Notes under the pieces: model-generated
Database searches by the model: none
What the model was told of the DNA's origin: nothing
What the model saw: the letters and a program-made list of their open reading frames with translations, nothing else
In this document: positions 46,231 to 55,329 of the stretch, in pieces
Numbering within the stretch: position 1 is the first letter of the stretch
Layout of the letters: every line of letters starts with the position of its first letter
Origin: Catenuloplanes niger
GTDB taxonomy: Bacteria; Actinomycetota; Actinomycetes; Mycobacteriales; Micromonosporaceae
Length of the DNA stretch: 64,000 bases
Assembly (NCBI RefSeq): GCF_031458255.1
Contig: NZ_JAVDYC010000001.1
Location: 7,798,501 to 7,862,500, forward strand
Direction of reading: 5' to 3'
Made by a program: the position numbers and the translations under genes

Positions 46231-47076
46231 GTGGTTGGCAGCGTTCGGGCGCATGTGGAGAGTGGCGCGCTGGTGGTGGCGCTGGGGGAGCGGGCGGACC
46301 TGCTGTCGGCGGAGCGGCTGCGGCGGGCGCTGGTGCGGTGCACCGCGCACCACCCGCCGTTCGTGATCGTGGACTGTGCCCGGGCCGGGCGGTCGAAGCG
46401 GCTCGCGTCGCTGCTGAACGCGGCCGTGCTGTTCTGCAACGCGCGGCGGCCGGGGATAACGATGGTGGTGTCCGCGCCGAACGTGGCGGTCCGCCGGGTG
46501 CTGAAGGGCCGGGTGCGGATGTTCCCGACGCTGACGGCGGCGCTGACCGCGCTCCCCGCCCGGCGCAGGCACCCGGCGCGGGCGCACGTGCGGATGGATC
46601 CGGAGATGTCCGGCGCGTCGGCCGCGCGGGCGCTGGTCCGGTCGTTCTGCGAGCGTCGCGCGATCGGCGTGGACGTCGTGGCGGCGGGTGAGCTGATCGT
46701 GTCCGAGCTGGTCTCGAACGCGGTGCAGCACGCCGGCACCGCGCTCGACGTGACGGTCAGCCACTACCGCGGGCAGCTGCGGATCGCGGTCGCGGACCGG
46801 TCGACGCGGCTGCCGCGGTTCGGCGGCAACGAGCCCGAGCCGGGGCTGCCGATCCGGGGCCGGGGGCTGGACCTGGTGGCGCGCTCGGCGTCGCGGTGCG
46901 GCGTGCTGCTGGCGCCGGACGGCAAGGTGGTGTGGGCGAGCGTGGCGGTGCCGCGCCCGCGCTGGCGGCGCACCCGCGCGTCGGTCGCGGCGCTGGGCCG
47001 GGTGGCCTCGTGGCGTCCGGTCGTGCGCCGCCGGTTCGCCGCGCCGCGCCCGGTGCTCGGACTGCGTCCCGCCTGA
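46231..47076 (+). CDS. STAS-like / HATPase_c (anti-sigma-kinase type) protein
   Basis: 281 residues. Residues about 5-100 have a STAS-like alpha-beta pattern (LVVALGERADLLSAERLRRAL, FVIVDCA). Residues about 125-245 form a GHKL ATPase of the RsbW/SpoIIAB kind: VAAGELIVSELVSNAVQHAG (N-box), VADRSTRLP (D-box) and GRGLDLVARSA (G-box). A basic tail of about 35 residues ends it. It combines a fold like an antagonist with a fold like a kinase in one chain, suggesting a partner-switch regulator. GTG start with GGGAGG ten bases upstream. Confidence 0.85.
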   Translation: MVGSVRAHVESGALVVALGERADLLSAERLRRALVRCTAHHPPFVIVDCARAGRSKRLASLLNAAVLFCNARRPGITMVVSAPNVAVRRVLKGRVRMFPTLTAALTALPARRRHPARAHVRMDPEMSGASAARALVRSFCERRAIGVDVVAAGELIVSELVSNAVQHAGTALDVTVSHYRGQLRIAVADRSTRLPRFGGNEPEPGLPIRGRGLDLVARSASRCGVLLAPDGKVVWASVAVPRPRWRRTRASVAALGRVASWRPVVRRRFAAPRPVLGLRPA

Positions 47077-47169
47077 GAACCGGTCGATCCGGCGCAACCG
47101 GCGGAAAAGTGTCGGCCGGCGCTGCTACCGTCCGTTCGATCGCAGGACCGGACCGGCGGCTGGAGCGCT

Positions 47170-48099
47170 ATGACCATCAACTCGCACGTGACCACGTTCG
47201 CCGGGTTGCCGGTGGTGCCGTCCGCCGGTGACGTGCCGCCGGACGATCCGGGCGCGGTGGCCTGGCGCGTCGAGATCGAGGACTACGACGTCGCGCCGGC
47301 CGAGTTCGAGGCCGCGATGGAGGCGATGCTGTCGCGGGCCGGCGACGGCGGGCCGGTCGCGCTGGTGATCGGCCAGTGGGGCGGTGCGTACGAGGTGGCG
47401 CCGCCGATCGACCTGTTCGTCCGGCTCGCCCCGCGCATGCCCCGGCTGCGGTCGCTGTTCCTCGGTGATCTGACGTTCGAGGAGTGCGAGATCTCCTGGA
47501 TCCGGCATCAGGACATCGCGCCGCTGCTGACGGCCTATCCCGCGCTGGAGCGGCTGGTCGTGCGCGGCACCGAGGGCCTGGAGATCACCGAGGCCGTGCG
47601 GCACGCCGCGCTGCGCGATCTGGAGATCCAGTCCGGCGGGCTCCCGGCCCGGCTGCTGCGGTCGGTGCTCGCGCTGGAGCTGTCCGCGCTGGAGCGCCTG
47701 AACCTGTGGCTCGGCGTCGAGTCCTACGGCGGTGACGTCGTCCTGGAGGATCTGCGGCCGGTGCTCGCCGAGGCCGACTCCCGCTGGCCCCGGCTGACCG
47801 CGCTGGGCCTGCGCAACAGCGAGATGCAGGACGCGATCGCGGCCGCGGTCGTGGAGTCCCCGCTGCTCGGCCGGCTGCGCGTGCTCGACCTGTCGCTCGG
47901 CACGCTCGGCGACGAGGGCGCGGAGTCGCTGCTCGGCGCCGCCCCGGCCCACCTGGAGGAGCTGGACCTGCACCATCACTTCATGAGCCCGCAGGTGGCG
48001 CAGCGGCTGCTCGACGCGCTGCCCGGCGTGCGCGTCGACGTCACCGACCGGCAGGAGCCGCGCGGCGACTGGGGGCGCTACGTCGAGGTCTCGGAGTGA
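47170..48099 (+). CDS. STM4015 family protein (leucine-rich repeat)
   Basis: 309 residues, first gene of a five-gene operon named after Salmonella STM4011-STM4015. Leucine-rich-repeat-like units run from about 90 to 290: LRSLFLGDL, LERLVVRG, LRDLEIQSGGL, LERLNLWLGV, LTALGLRN, LRVLDLSLGTLGDEGAESLL and LEELDLHHHFMS. The N-terminal 80 residues (FAGLPVVPS, then WRVEIEDYDVAPAEFEAAM) are the family-specific part. It probably binds a partner protein or substrate of the two radical SAM enzymes. Stop overlaps the next GTG by four bases. No function is known to me. Confidence 0.88.
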   Translation: MTINSHVTTFAGLPVVPSAGDVPPDDPGAVAWRVEIEDYDVAPAEFEAAMEAMLSRAGDGGPVALVIGQWGGAYEVAPPIDLFVRLAPRMPRLRSLFLGDLTFEECEISWIRHQDIAPLLTAYPALERLVVRGTEGLEITEAVRHAALRDLEIQSGGLPARLLRSVLALELSALERLNLWLGVESYGGDVVLEDLRPVLAEADSRWPRLTALGLRNSEMQDAIAAAVVESPLLGRLRVLDLSLGTLGDEGAESLLGAAPAHLEELDLHHHFMSPQVAQRLLDALPGVRVDVTDRQEPRGDWGRYVEVSE

Positions 48100-49142
48100 G
48101 CGGGTTCGCCGTGCTGGGCAACCCGGCCAACCGGCGGGTCACGTCGTTCGCCGCGGCGGTCACCGCCGCGGGGCTGCCACCGCCGCGCGTCTACGCGTGG
48201 CGCGACGTGCTCACCGGCGGGCCGGTCCCGGGGCCGGGCGAGCGCGTGCGGGTCGACTCGCCGGGCGAGGACGCCGAGGTCGGCCGGCTGCTGCGCGGCG
48301 CGGTCCGGGCGGCCGCGCACGGCGAGATCACCGGGACGGCGGCCGCGCACGCCGGGCTGGGCGCGGCGCTGCGCCGGGTCGAGGCCGGCGGCGGCACGCT
48401 GCTCAGCGCGCCGGACGACATCCTCACCATGAGCGACAAGCCGCGGTGCCACGCGCTGCTGCGGGAGCACGGCGTGCCGGTGCCCGAGGCGCTGGCGGCC
48501 GTCTCCGGCTACGCCGAGCTGCGGGCGGCGATGCGGGCGGCCGGCTGGGCCCGGGTCTTCGTGAAGCCGTCGCACGGCTCGTCCGCGTCCGGCGTGCTCG
48601 CGCTCACCGCCGCGCCCGGCCGGGTCGCGGCCGTGACCAGCGTCGAGCGCGGCCCCGGCGGGCGCCTCTTCAACAACCTGACCCTCCGGCGGTACGACCG
48701 GGAGGCGGACGTCGCCGCGATCGTCGACACGCTGGCCGGGGACGGGCTGCACGTGGAGCGGTGGTTTCCCAAGGCCGGCCTGGGCGGGCGCACGGTCGAC
48801 CTGCGCGTGGTCGTGATCGCCGGCGAGGCCCGGCACGTCGTGGTGCGGGCCAGCCGGTCTCCGCTGACGAACCTGCACCTCGGCAACGCGCGCGGCGACG
48901 TGGCGGAGGTCCGGGCGCGGGCCGGCGCGCGGGTGTGGGACGCGGCGATGGAGACGTGCGCCCGGGTGGGTGCGGCGTTCCCGCGTACGCTGATGGCCGG
49001 TGTCGATCTGATGATCCACGCGGCCTGGCGGCGGCACGCGGTGGCCGAGGTCAACGCGTTCGGCGACCTGCTGCCCGGTGTGCTGCACCGCGGCGAGGAC
49101 ACCTACACCGCGCAGGTGCGGGCGGCGCTGTGCGCGAGCTGA
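48096..49142 (+). CDS. STM4014 family protein (ATP-grasp-like)
   Basis: 348 residues from the GTG at 48096. Opens GFAVLGNPANRRVTSFAAA, a nucleotide-type fold, then an ATP-grasp-like central part: VFVKPSHGSSASGVLAL near 155 (lysine and glycine-rich loop), RTVDLRVVVIAGEARHVVVRAS near 230 and the metal-binding end VAEVNAFGDLLPG near 318 (E-x-N). ATP-grasp enzymes join a carboxylate to an amine or thiol. Substrate unknown. Overlaps the next start by 13 bases. Confidence 0.88.
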   Translation: MSGFAVLGNPANRRVTSFAAAVTAAGLPPPRVYAWRDVLTGGPVPGPGERVRVDSPGEDAEVGRLLRGAVRAAAHGEITGTAAAHAGLGAALRRVEAGGGTLLSAPDDILTMSDKPRCHALLREHGVPVPEALAAVSGYAELRAAMRAAGWARVFVKPSHGSSASGVLALTAAPGRVAAVTSVERGPGGRLFNNLTLRRYDREADVAAIVDTLAGDGLHVERWFPKAGLGGRTVDLRVVVIAGEARHVVVRASRSPLTNLHLGNARGDVAEVRARAGARVWDAAMETCARVGAAFPRTLMAGVDLMIHAAWRRHAVAEVNAFGDLLPGVLHRGEDTYTAQVRAALCAS

Positions 49143-49915
49143 TCCCGGGCCACGACCTGCTCCTGGTCACGCTGGACACGTTGCGGTTCGACGTCGCGGC
49201 GCGGCTGCACGCCGGCGGGCGCACCCCGGTGCTGGCCGCCCGGCTGCCGGGCGGCTGGGAGCGGCGGCACACCCCGGCCAGTTTCACCTACGCGGCGCAT
49301 CACGCGTTCTTCGCCGGTTTCCTGCCCACGCCGGTCACGCCGGGGCGGCACGAGCGGCCGTTCGCGGCCCGGTTCGCGGGCAGCGAGACGACCGGGCCGG
49401 ACACCTGGGTGTTCGACGCGGCCGACCTGCCGGGCGCGCTCGCCGACGCCGGGTATCACACGGTCTGCCTGGGCGGCGTCGGCTTCTTCAACCCGGGTGC
49501 GCCGCTCGGCCGGGTGCTGCCCGGCCTGTTCGCGGAGGCGCACTGGGAGCCGTCGTTCGGCGTCACCGCGCCCGGCTGCGTGGACGCGCAGGCGGACCGG
49601 CTCGCCGAGATCATCGCCGGGCTGCCGGTGTCGCGGCCGCTGTTCACGTTCGTCAACGTGGCGGCCGTGCACCAGCCGAACCGGCACTATCTGCCGGGCG
49701 CGGCGGCCGACACGGTGGACAGCCACGCGGCCGCGCTGGAGTACGCGGACCGGGCACTGGAACGGGTCTTCGCGCTGGCCGGTGGGCGCGGGCGCCCGTG
49801 CAAGGTGATCATTTGCTCCGACCACGGCACGCTGTACGGCGAGGACGGCCACGTCGGGCACCGGGTCGCGCACGAGGCCGTGTGGACCGTGCCGTACGGG
49901 GAGTTCACGCTGTGA
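49130..49915 (+). CDS. STM4013/SEN3800 family hydrolase (alkaline phosphatase superfamily)
   Basis: 261 residues from a GTG at 49130 inside the previous gene. Metal-site motifs of the sulfatase/phosphatase superfamily: LLLVTLDTLRFDVA near 10 (Asp ligands), TPASFTYAAHHAFFAGFLP near 43 with the Thr/Ser region, and ICSDHGTLYGEDGHVGHRV near 230 (DHG and GHxGH ligands). It is shorter than full sulfatases (about 450-550 residues), so only the core is kept. It should hydrolyse a phosphate or sulfate ester, or transfer such a group. No signal peptide, so cytoplasmic. Confidence 0.88.
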   Translation: MRELIPGHDLLLVTLDTLRFDVAARLHAGGRTPVLAARLPGGWERRHTPASFTYAAHHAFFAGFLPTPVTPGRHERPFAARFAGSETTGPDTWVFDAADLPGALADAGYHTVCLGGVGFFNPGAPLGRVLPGLFAEAHWEPSFGVTAPGCVDAQADRLAEIIAGLPVSRPLFTFVNVAAVHQPNRHYLPGAAADTVDSHAAALEYADRALERVFALAGGRGRPCKVIICSDHGTLYGEDGHVGHRVAHEAVWTVPYGEFTL

Positions 49916-51201
49916 CCGAGTCGCCGTACCAGGGCTATCTGTACGCGTACCCGCACAAGACCGCGTACCGGCGGCTCGACCCGCGGCCGGCGCTGGCCGA
50001 CGTGTGGGCCGGTGAGCGGCAGGACGCGCTCTTCGGGTACGTGCACGTGCCGTTCTGCGAGATGCGCTGCGGCTTCTGCAACCTGTTCACCCGGTCCAAC
50101 CCGGCGGCGGAGCAGGTGACCGCCTATCTCGGGCGGCTGCGTGCGCAGGCGCGGGCGGTGCGGGACGCGCTCGCGCCGGACGCCCGGGTCGCGCGCCTGG
50201 CGATCGGCGGCGGGACACCCACCTACCTGACCGCGCCGGAGCTGACCGAGCTGTTCGAGATCGTCGGCGGGTGGGCCGGGGTGCCGCTCTCGGTGGAGAC
50301 CTCGCCCGCGACCGCCACGCCGGACCGGCTGGCCGTGCTGGCCGGGCACGGGACCACGCGGGTCAGCATCGGCGTGCAGAGCTTCCTGGACGCGGAGGCC
50401 CGGGCGGCCGGCCGGCCGCAGCGCCGCGCGGAGGTGGAGGCCGCGCTCGGTGCGATCCGGGCCGCGGCGATCCCGGTGCTGAACGTCGACCTGATCTACG
50501 GCATCGACGGGCAGACCGCGCGGACCTGGCGGCAGAGCCTGGACGCGGCGCTGGCCTGGCGGCCGGAGGAGCTGTACCTGTATCCGCTGTACGTGCGGCC
50601 GCTGACCGGGCTCGGCCGGCGGGCCCGGACGCGGGCGGACTGGGACGGGCAGCGGATGGCGCTCTACCGGCAGGCGGTGGAGGTGCTGACCGGTGCGGGC
50701 TACGTCCAGCTGTCGATGCGCCAGTTCCGGCGGGCGGACGTGCCGGCCGACGACGGGCCGGACTACTGCTGCCAGGACGACGGCATGGTCGGGCTCGGGT
50801 GCGGCGCCCGGTCGTACACGACGTCGCTGCACTACTCGTTCGACTACGCGGTCACGGTCGGCGAGGTGCGCGCGGTGCTGGACGACTACCTCTCCCGGCC
50901 GGACGACGACTTCCGGTTCGCAGAGTTCGGCTACCGGCTCGACGCGTCCGAGCAGCGGCGGCGGTGGTTGCTGAAGTCGCTGCTGCGGGCCGAGGGGGTG
51001 CCGGCGGCGGACTACCGGGCGCGGTTCGGCACCGCGCACACGGACGACTTCCCGCAGCTGGCGGCGCTGGTGGAGCGCGGCTGGCTGGAGCCGTCCCGGG
51101 ACCGGCTGACCGCGGCCGGGCTGGCCCGGTCGGACGCGATCGGGCCGTGGCTGGTGTCCGGGGAGGTGCGCGCGGCGATGGACGGGTTCGCGCTGCGGTG
51201 A
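49912..51201 (+). CDS. STM4012 family radical SAM protein (HemN-like)
   Basis: 429 residues. YVHVPFCEMRCGFCNLFTR near 42-60 holds the CxxxCxxC 4Fe-4S site (with CNLF as in HemN/HemW-like enzymes), LAIGGGTPTYL near 95 is the SAM-binding GGGTP, and TRVSIGVQSFLDAE and NVDLIYGIDGQT follow, typical of the HemN clan. A HemN C-terminal domain with an FRFAEFGYRLDASEQRRR region ends it. It generates a 5'-deoxyadenosyl radical; the substrate is unknown. The GTG overlaps the hydrolase stop by four bases. Confidence 0.9.
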   Translation: MTESPYQGYLYAYPHKTAYRRLDPRPALADVWAGERQDALFGYVHVPFCEMRCGFCNLFTRSNPAAEQVTAYLGRLRAQARAVRDALAPDARVARLAIGGGTPTYLTAPELTELFEIVGGWAGVPLSVETSPATATPDRLAVLAGHGTTRVSIGVQSFLDAEARAAGRPQRRAEVEAALGAIRAAAIPVLNVDLIYGIDGQTARTWRQSLDAALAWRPEELYLYPLYVRPLTGLGRRARTRADWDGQRMALYRQAVEVLTGAGYVQLSMRQFRRADVPADDGPDYCCQDDGMVGLGCGARSYTTSLHYSFDYAVTVGEVRAVLDDYLSRPDDDFRFAEFGYRLDASEQRRRWLLKSLLRAEGVPAADYRARFGTAHTDDFPQLAALVERGWLEPSRDRLTAAGLARSDAIGPWLVSGEVRAAMDGFALR

Positions 51202-52115
51202 GCGGGCCGGCCGGTGACCGCCGGCTGCTGCCGCTGCGCCCGGCCCCGGAGGCGGATGCGCCGCTCTACGTGCTCTACCGTGGGCCGCTGGCCAGCTGCA
51301 ACTACGACTGTCCGTACTGCCCGTTCGCGAAGCGGGTCGACCCGCCGGCGCTGCTGCGCGCGGACCGGGCCGCGCTGCACCGGTTCGCGGACTGGGTGGC
51401 CGCGACCACCGACCGGCGGCTGTCCGTGCTGTTCACCCCGTGGGGCGAGGGGCTGACCCGGAGCTGGTACCGGGAGACGATCATCCGGCTGTCGCACCTG
51501 CCGCACGTGGACCGGGTCGCGATCCAGACCAACCTGGCCGCCCGCACCGGCTGGCTCGCGGACGCGGACCGGGACACCGCGGCACTGTGGACCACGTACC
51601 ACCCCCGGCAGGTGCGTCGCGACCGCTTCCTGGCGCGGTGCCGCGAGCTGGACGCGCTCGGTGTCCGCTACTCGGTCGGGATCGTCGGCCTGCCGGAGCA
51701 CCTCGACGAGGCGCGGGCGCTGCGCGCGCTGCTGCCGCCGCGCGTCTACCTCTGGGTGAACGCGGCGGACGGGCACGTCTACCCCGCGGCCGAGGAGGCG
51801 GCGTGGACCGCGCTCGACCCGCGCTTCGGCGACAGCGTGCGCCCGCACCCGTCCCGCGGCCTGCCCTGCCACGCGGGCGAGACCGCGATCTCCGTGCTCG
51901 GCGACGGGACGGTGCGGCGCTGCCACTTCGTACCCGCGGCGATCGGGAACCTCTACGACGGTTCGTGGCGGGCCGCGCTCCGGCCGCGGTCCTGCCCGAA
52001 CGCGGCGTGCGACTGCCACATCGGATACGTGCACCTGAAGCCGCTCGGCCTGCGCGACGTCTACCGCGACGGGCTGCTGGAGCGCGTGGTCCACCGGGTC
52101 GAAGAATTTACGTAG
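51198..52115 (+). CDS. STM4011 family radical SAM protein
   Basis: 305 residues, last gene of the operon (4-base overlap). SCNYDCPYCPFAKR near 33-46 is the radical SAM CxxxCxxC. FTPWGEGL near 80 replaces the SAM-binding GGE. A C-terminal cysteine set, GLPCHAGETAISVLGDGTVR with RCHFVP, then SCPNAACDCH, resembles SPASM/twitch auxiliary iron-sulfur domains used by peptide- and protein-modifying radical SAM enzymes. That hints at a peptide or protein substrate, but this is inference. Confidence 0.9.
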   Translation: MSGPAGDRRLLPLRPAPEADAPLYVLYRGPLASCNYDCPYCPFAKRVDPPALLRADRAALHRFADWVAATTDRRLSVLFTPWGEGLTRSWYRETIIRLSHLPHVDRVAIQTNLAARTGWLADADRDTAALWTTYHPRQVRRDRFLARCRELDALGVRYSVGIVGLPEHLDEARALRALLPPRVYLWVNAADGHVYPAAEEAAWTALDPRFGDSVRPHPSRGLPCHAGETAISVLGDGTVRRCHFVPAAIGNLYDGSWRAALRPRSCPNAACDCHIGYVHLKPLGLRDVYRDGLLERVVHRVEEFT

Positions 52116-52173
52116 CGGAGTATTTACACGCACTAACATGCTCGTAGCTCAACCCCTCGAACAGGGAGAACGC

Positions 52174-54078
52174 ATGTTACGCAGATCCGCGGTGGTCCTG
52201 GTGGCGGCGCTCGCCGCCGTGCTCGGCGCGGTGTCGCCCGCGTCCGCCGGCGGCCCCCGGCACGTGCGCGGCACCGAGACGATCCCGGTGTACGACTACG
52301 CGACCGCGATTCGCGAGACCGTGTGGGTGGAGTCGCCGCTCGACTCCGACGGCGACGGGACCCGGGACCGGATCGCGGCCGACATCGTCCGTCCACGTGA
52401 GGCACGGACCCGGATTCCCGTGGTGATGGAGGCGTCGCCCTACTACGCCTGCTGCGGCCGCGGCAACGAGTCCGAGCTGAAGGAGTACGCGGCGGACGGC
52501 ACGGTCTCGCTGATGCCGCTCTACTACGACAACTACTTCGTACCCCGCGGTTACGCGTTCGTCGGCGTCGACCTGTCCGGCACCGCGCGCTCCACCGGCT
52601 GCGACGACGTCGGCGGCCCGGCCGAGGTGGCCGGCGCGAAGGCCGTGATCGACTGGCTGAACGGCCGCGGTACGGCGTTCGACGCGGCCGGTGCGCGGGT
52701 CACCGCGTCCTGGACCACCGGCAAGGTCGGCATGATCGGCAAGTCCTGGGACGGTTCCGTGGCGAACGGTGTCGCCGCGACCGGCGTGCGCGGCCTGGAG
52801 ACGATCGTCCCGATCGGCGCGATCTCCAGCTGGTACGACTACCAGCGCTACCACGGCATCCTGCGCACCCGGGAGTACGTGCGCTACCTGCACTCCTATG
52901 TGAACGGCCGGCCGGCCGAGGCCTGCGCGGACGAGCTGGCCGCGATGCGGGCGGCCAGCGGCGAGACCACCGGTGACTTCACCGCCTACTGGTCGGAGCG
53001 CGACTACCGCACCGCCGCCCGCACCGTGCGGGCCAGCGTGTTCGTCGTGCACGGCGTCAACGACAAGAACGTCGCGACCGGCCAGTTCGGGCTGTGGTGG
53101 GACGCGCTGGCGAAGCACGGTGTCGAGCGCAAGCTGTGGCTGTTCCAGGCCGGCCACGAGGACCCGTTCGACGTGCGCCGGGCCGAGTGGGTGCGCACGC
53201 TGCACCGCTGGTTCGACCACGAGCTCCAGGGCCTGCGCAACGGCATCGACCGGGAGCCGCGCGCCACGCTGGAGACCGCACCCGGCGTGTGGCAGGACGA
53301 GCGCGACTGGCCGGCCCGCGGCGTCCGGGAGCGCGCGCTGCCGCTCGGCGACGGCACGCTCGGCGCCGGCGCCAAGGGACGCGGCGTGACGAAGACGTTC
53401 ACGGACGAGTCGCTGCGGGAGGACGCGCTGGTGGCGAACCCGTCCACGGTCGTGCCGGGCCGGCTGGCGTTCCTGTCGGCGCCGCTGACCGCGCCGCTGC
53501 GGATCTCCGGTGAGCCGTCCGTGACGCTGCGGATCCAGGTGGACAAGCCGACCACGGCGCTGTCCGCGCGGCTCGTCGACTACGGCACCGCCACCCGCGT
53601 CGACCACTTCCGTTCCGAGGGCGTGGTCAACCTGGCCACCGAGTCCTGCTGGGGTGCGGCGTCCGCGACCGACGACGCCTGCTATCTGGACACGGCGGAG
53701 GTGACGGTGACCGCGGACCACGCGGTGCTGACCCGCGGCTGGGCGGACGCGGCGCATCACCGGTCGCTGCGCTTCACCACGCCGCTGGAGCCGGGCCGGT
53801 GGTACGACGTGACCGTGCCGCTGAACACCTATGACGTGACGGTCGCGGCCGGGCACGTGCTCGGCCTGGTGATCGGCCAGTCCGACCCGCAGTTCACGGT
53901 GACCGACGACCGGAACGCCACGGTCACGGTCGACGTCGGCCGCAGCACGCTCACGCTGCCCGCCACCGGCGCCACCGTCACGGCACCCACGGCGCCGCAG
54001 ACGATCGCCACCACCGGGCTCCCGGGCGCGGCCGAGCGGCGCGCCGCCGAGAACGTCCCGGTGGTGCCGCGGGGCTGA
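52174..54078 (+). CDS. Secreted X-Pro dipeptidyl-peptidase (S15) family hydrolase
   Basis: 634 residues. Signal peptide MLRRSAVVLVAALAAVLGAV with AXA-type site SPASA near residue 26. The alpha/beta-hydrolase part has GMIGKSWDGSVANG with nucleophile Ser near 190, D in VVHGVNDKNVAT near 300 and H in FQAGHEDPFD near 335. A C-terminal galactose-binding-like jelly-roll (about 410-600) matches the PepX_C domain. It likely removes X-Pro dipeptides or cleaves related esters outside the cell. GGGAG precedes the ATG; TAACAT near 52135 may be the -10 box. Confidence 0.93.
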   Translation: MLRRSAVVLVAALAAVLGAVSPASAGGPRHVRGTETIPVYDYATAIRETVWVESPLDSDGDGTRDRIAADIVRPREARTRIPVVMEASPYYACCGRGNESELKEYAADGTVSLMPLYYDNYFVPRGYAFVGVDLSGTARSTGCDDVGGPAEVAGAKAVIDWLNGRGTAFDAAGARVTASWTTGKVGMIGKSWDGSVANGVAATGVRGLETIVPIGAISSWYDYQRYHGILRTREYVRYLHSYVNGRPAEACADELAAMRAASGETTGDFTAYWSERDYRTAARTVRASVFVVHGVNDKNVATGQFGLWWDALAKHGVERKLWLFQAGHEDPFDVRRAEWVRTLHRWFDHELQGLRNGIDREPRATLETAPGVWQDERDWPARGVRERALPLGDGTLGAGAKGRGVTKTFTDESLREDALVANPSTVVPGRLAFLSAPLTAPLRISGEPSVTLRIQVDKPTTALSARLVDYGTATRVDHFRSEGVVNLATESCWGAASATDDACYLDTAEVTVTADHAVLTRGWADAAHHRSLRFTTPLEPGRWYDVTVPLNTYDVTVAAGHVLGLVIGQSDPQFTVTDDRNATVTVDVGRSTLTLPATGATVTAPTAPQTIATTGLPGAAERRAAENVPVVPRG

Positions 54079-54089
54079 TCCGGCACCGA

Positions 54090-54107
54090 CCGCGCCGCCG
54101 GGCGCGG
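54090..54107. terminator. Terminator-like hairpin after the S15 peptidase gene
   Basis: CCGCGCC-GCCG-GGCGCGG, a seven-pair stem starting 12 bases after the stop, between two convergent genes. No T run. Confidence 0.45.
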
Positions 54108-54201
54108 CGGCCGTCCACGCGACGGTCACCGCGCCCGGCGGACCGGGCCGTGGCCCCTACCGGGCCGCGGTGTCCGCTCTCGACCGGCCGGGCGAACGGG
54201 G

Positions 54202-55329
54202 TCAGGCCGTGATCACCGAGTGCGCCTCGGTGGGGTCCGGTGCCTCCCACTTGCCGACCAGGCGGTCGATGACCGCCGCGGGGACCGGGGCCGGCCGGCC
54301 GGCGTTCCGGCGGTGCACCACGTCGCGCGGTGCCTCCAGCGCGACGATCTCGATCCGGGCGTGGTAGGCGGCGCCGAGACCGATGCACAGGTCGCGCTGC
54401 TGGCGGGAGACGTTGGTGGCGTTCCAGACGAAGTCGCGCCGGGCGCGCAGGTGCACGCGGGCCTCCTCGTGCGCGGCCGCGGCCACCGCGCGCTGGCCGT
54501 CCGACGGGGACACGCCGAGCCGGGCGCGGATCGCGTCCAGGCCGACCACCGGCCGGTCCCGCGCGTGCGCGGTCACCCAGGTGTCCTTGCCGACGCCGGG
54601 CAGCCCGGACAGGACGGTCATGGTGAGGCGCGTGTCGTCGTGGGCGGCGTATCGCGGGTCACGGCCGGGCGTGCGGAAGTAGGCGAACCGCGCGTGGTCG
54701 GACGCGAACGGCCACGGCGTGTCCAGCACGCCGAGGTCCGCGCAGTACTCGCGGAACAGCGCGATGTTCTCCAGCACCTGGTCCAGGTCGCCGCAGATCC
54801 GGCCGGTGATGTCCGCGGTGGCCAGCATCGCCAGGTCGCGGTTGCGCGTCACCAGGCCGGCCCGCAGCACGATCTGCTCCAGGTCCGGCCGTTCCAGCGC
54901 CCAGAACGGCACCTGGTGGTGCCGGACCAGCGCGGCCACGTGCTCCCGCCAGTCCCGTGGCGCGCCCAGCTCCCACAGGATCCGGCGCGCGGCCAGGTCG
55001 CCGCGCCGGGAGTGACCGTGCGCGGTGATCCGCCCGTCGTCGGAGCGCCGGGTGCAGTCCGGCTTGGCCACGTCGTGCAGCAGCACGGCCGCGAACAGCC
55101 GCACCCGTTCGTCCGCCGGCAGCGCCCGCCACTCCGGCTGCGCGGCCAGCGCGGTCACGGCCAGGAACGTGTGGGTGAGCACGTCGCCCTCGCCGTGGTG
55201 CACCGGGTCCTGCGGCACGCCCTCGAGGCGCCGGATCCAGTCGAACTCCGCGACGATCCGCGGCCACGGCACCGTCCACGCCGGACCGGCCGGGCACAGC
55301 GTGGCGAACACCGTCCAGTCAGACCGCAT
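54202..55329 (-). CDS. HD-domain / P-loop polynucleotide kinase-like fusion (RNA repair)
   Basis: 375 residues. Residues about 40-190 form an HD phosphohydrolase: GEGDVLTHTFLAVTAL, AAVLLHDVAKPDCTRR (HD pair near 86), HGHSRRGDLAARRIL and ALVRHHQVPFW. Residues about 235-370 form an AAA_33 kinase: TVLSGLPGVGKDTWVTAH (Walker A), FVWNATNVSRQQRDLCIG and EIVALEAPRDVVHRRN. A kinase and a phosphatase in one chain, translated from inside the end of an RNA ligase gene (11-base overlap), is the layout of end-healing enzymes for broken RNA. The target RNA is unknown. Confidence 0.87.
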   Translation of the reverse strand: MRSDWTVFATLCPAGPAWTVPWPRIVAEFDWIRRLEGVPQDPVHHGEGDVLTHTFLAVTALAAQPEWRALPADERVRLFAAVLLHDVAKPDCTRRSDDGRITAHGHSRRGDLAARRILWELGAPRDWREHVAALVRHHQVPFWALERPDLEQIVLRAGLVTRNRDLAMLATADITGRICGDLDQVLENIALFREYCADLGVLDTPWPFASDHARFAYFRTPGRDPRYAAHDDTRLTMTVLSGLPGVGKDTWVTAHARDRPVVGLDAIRARLGVSPSDGQRAVAAAAHEEARVHLRARRDFVWNATNVSRQQRDLCIGLGAAYHARIEIVALEAPRDVVHRRNAGRPAPVPAAVIDRLVGKWEAPDPTEAHSVITA

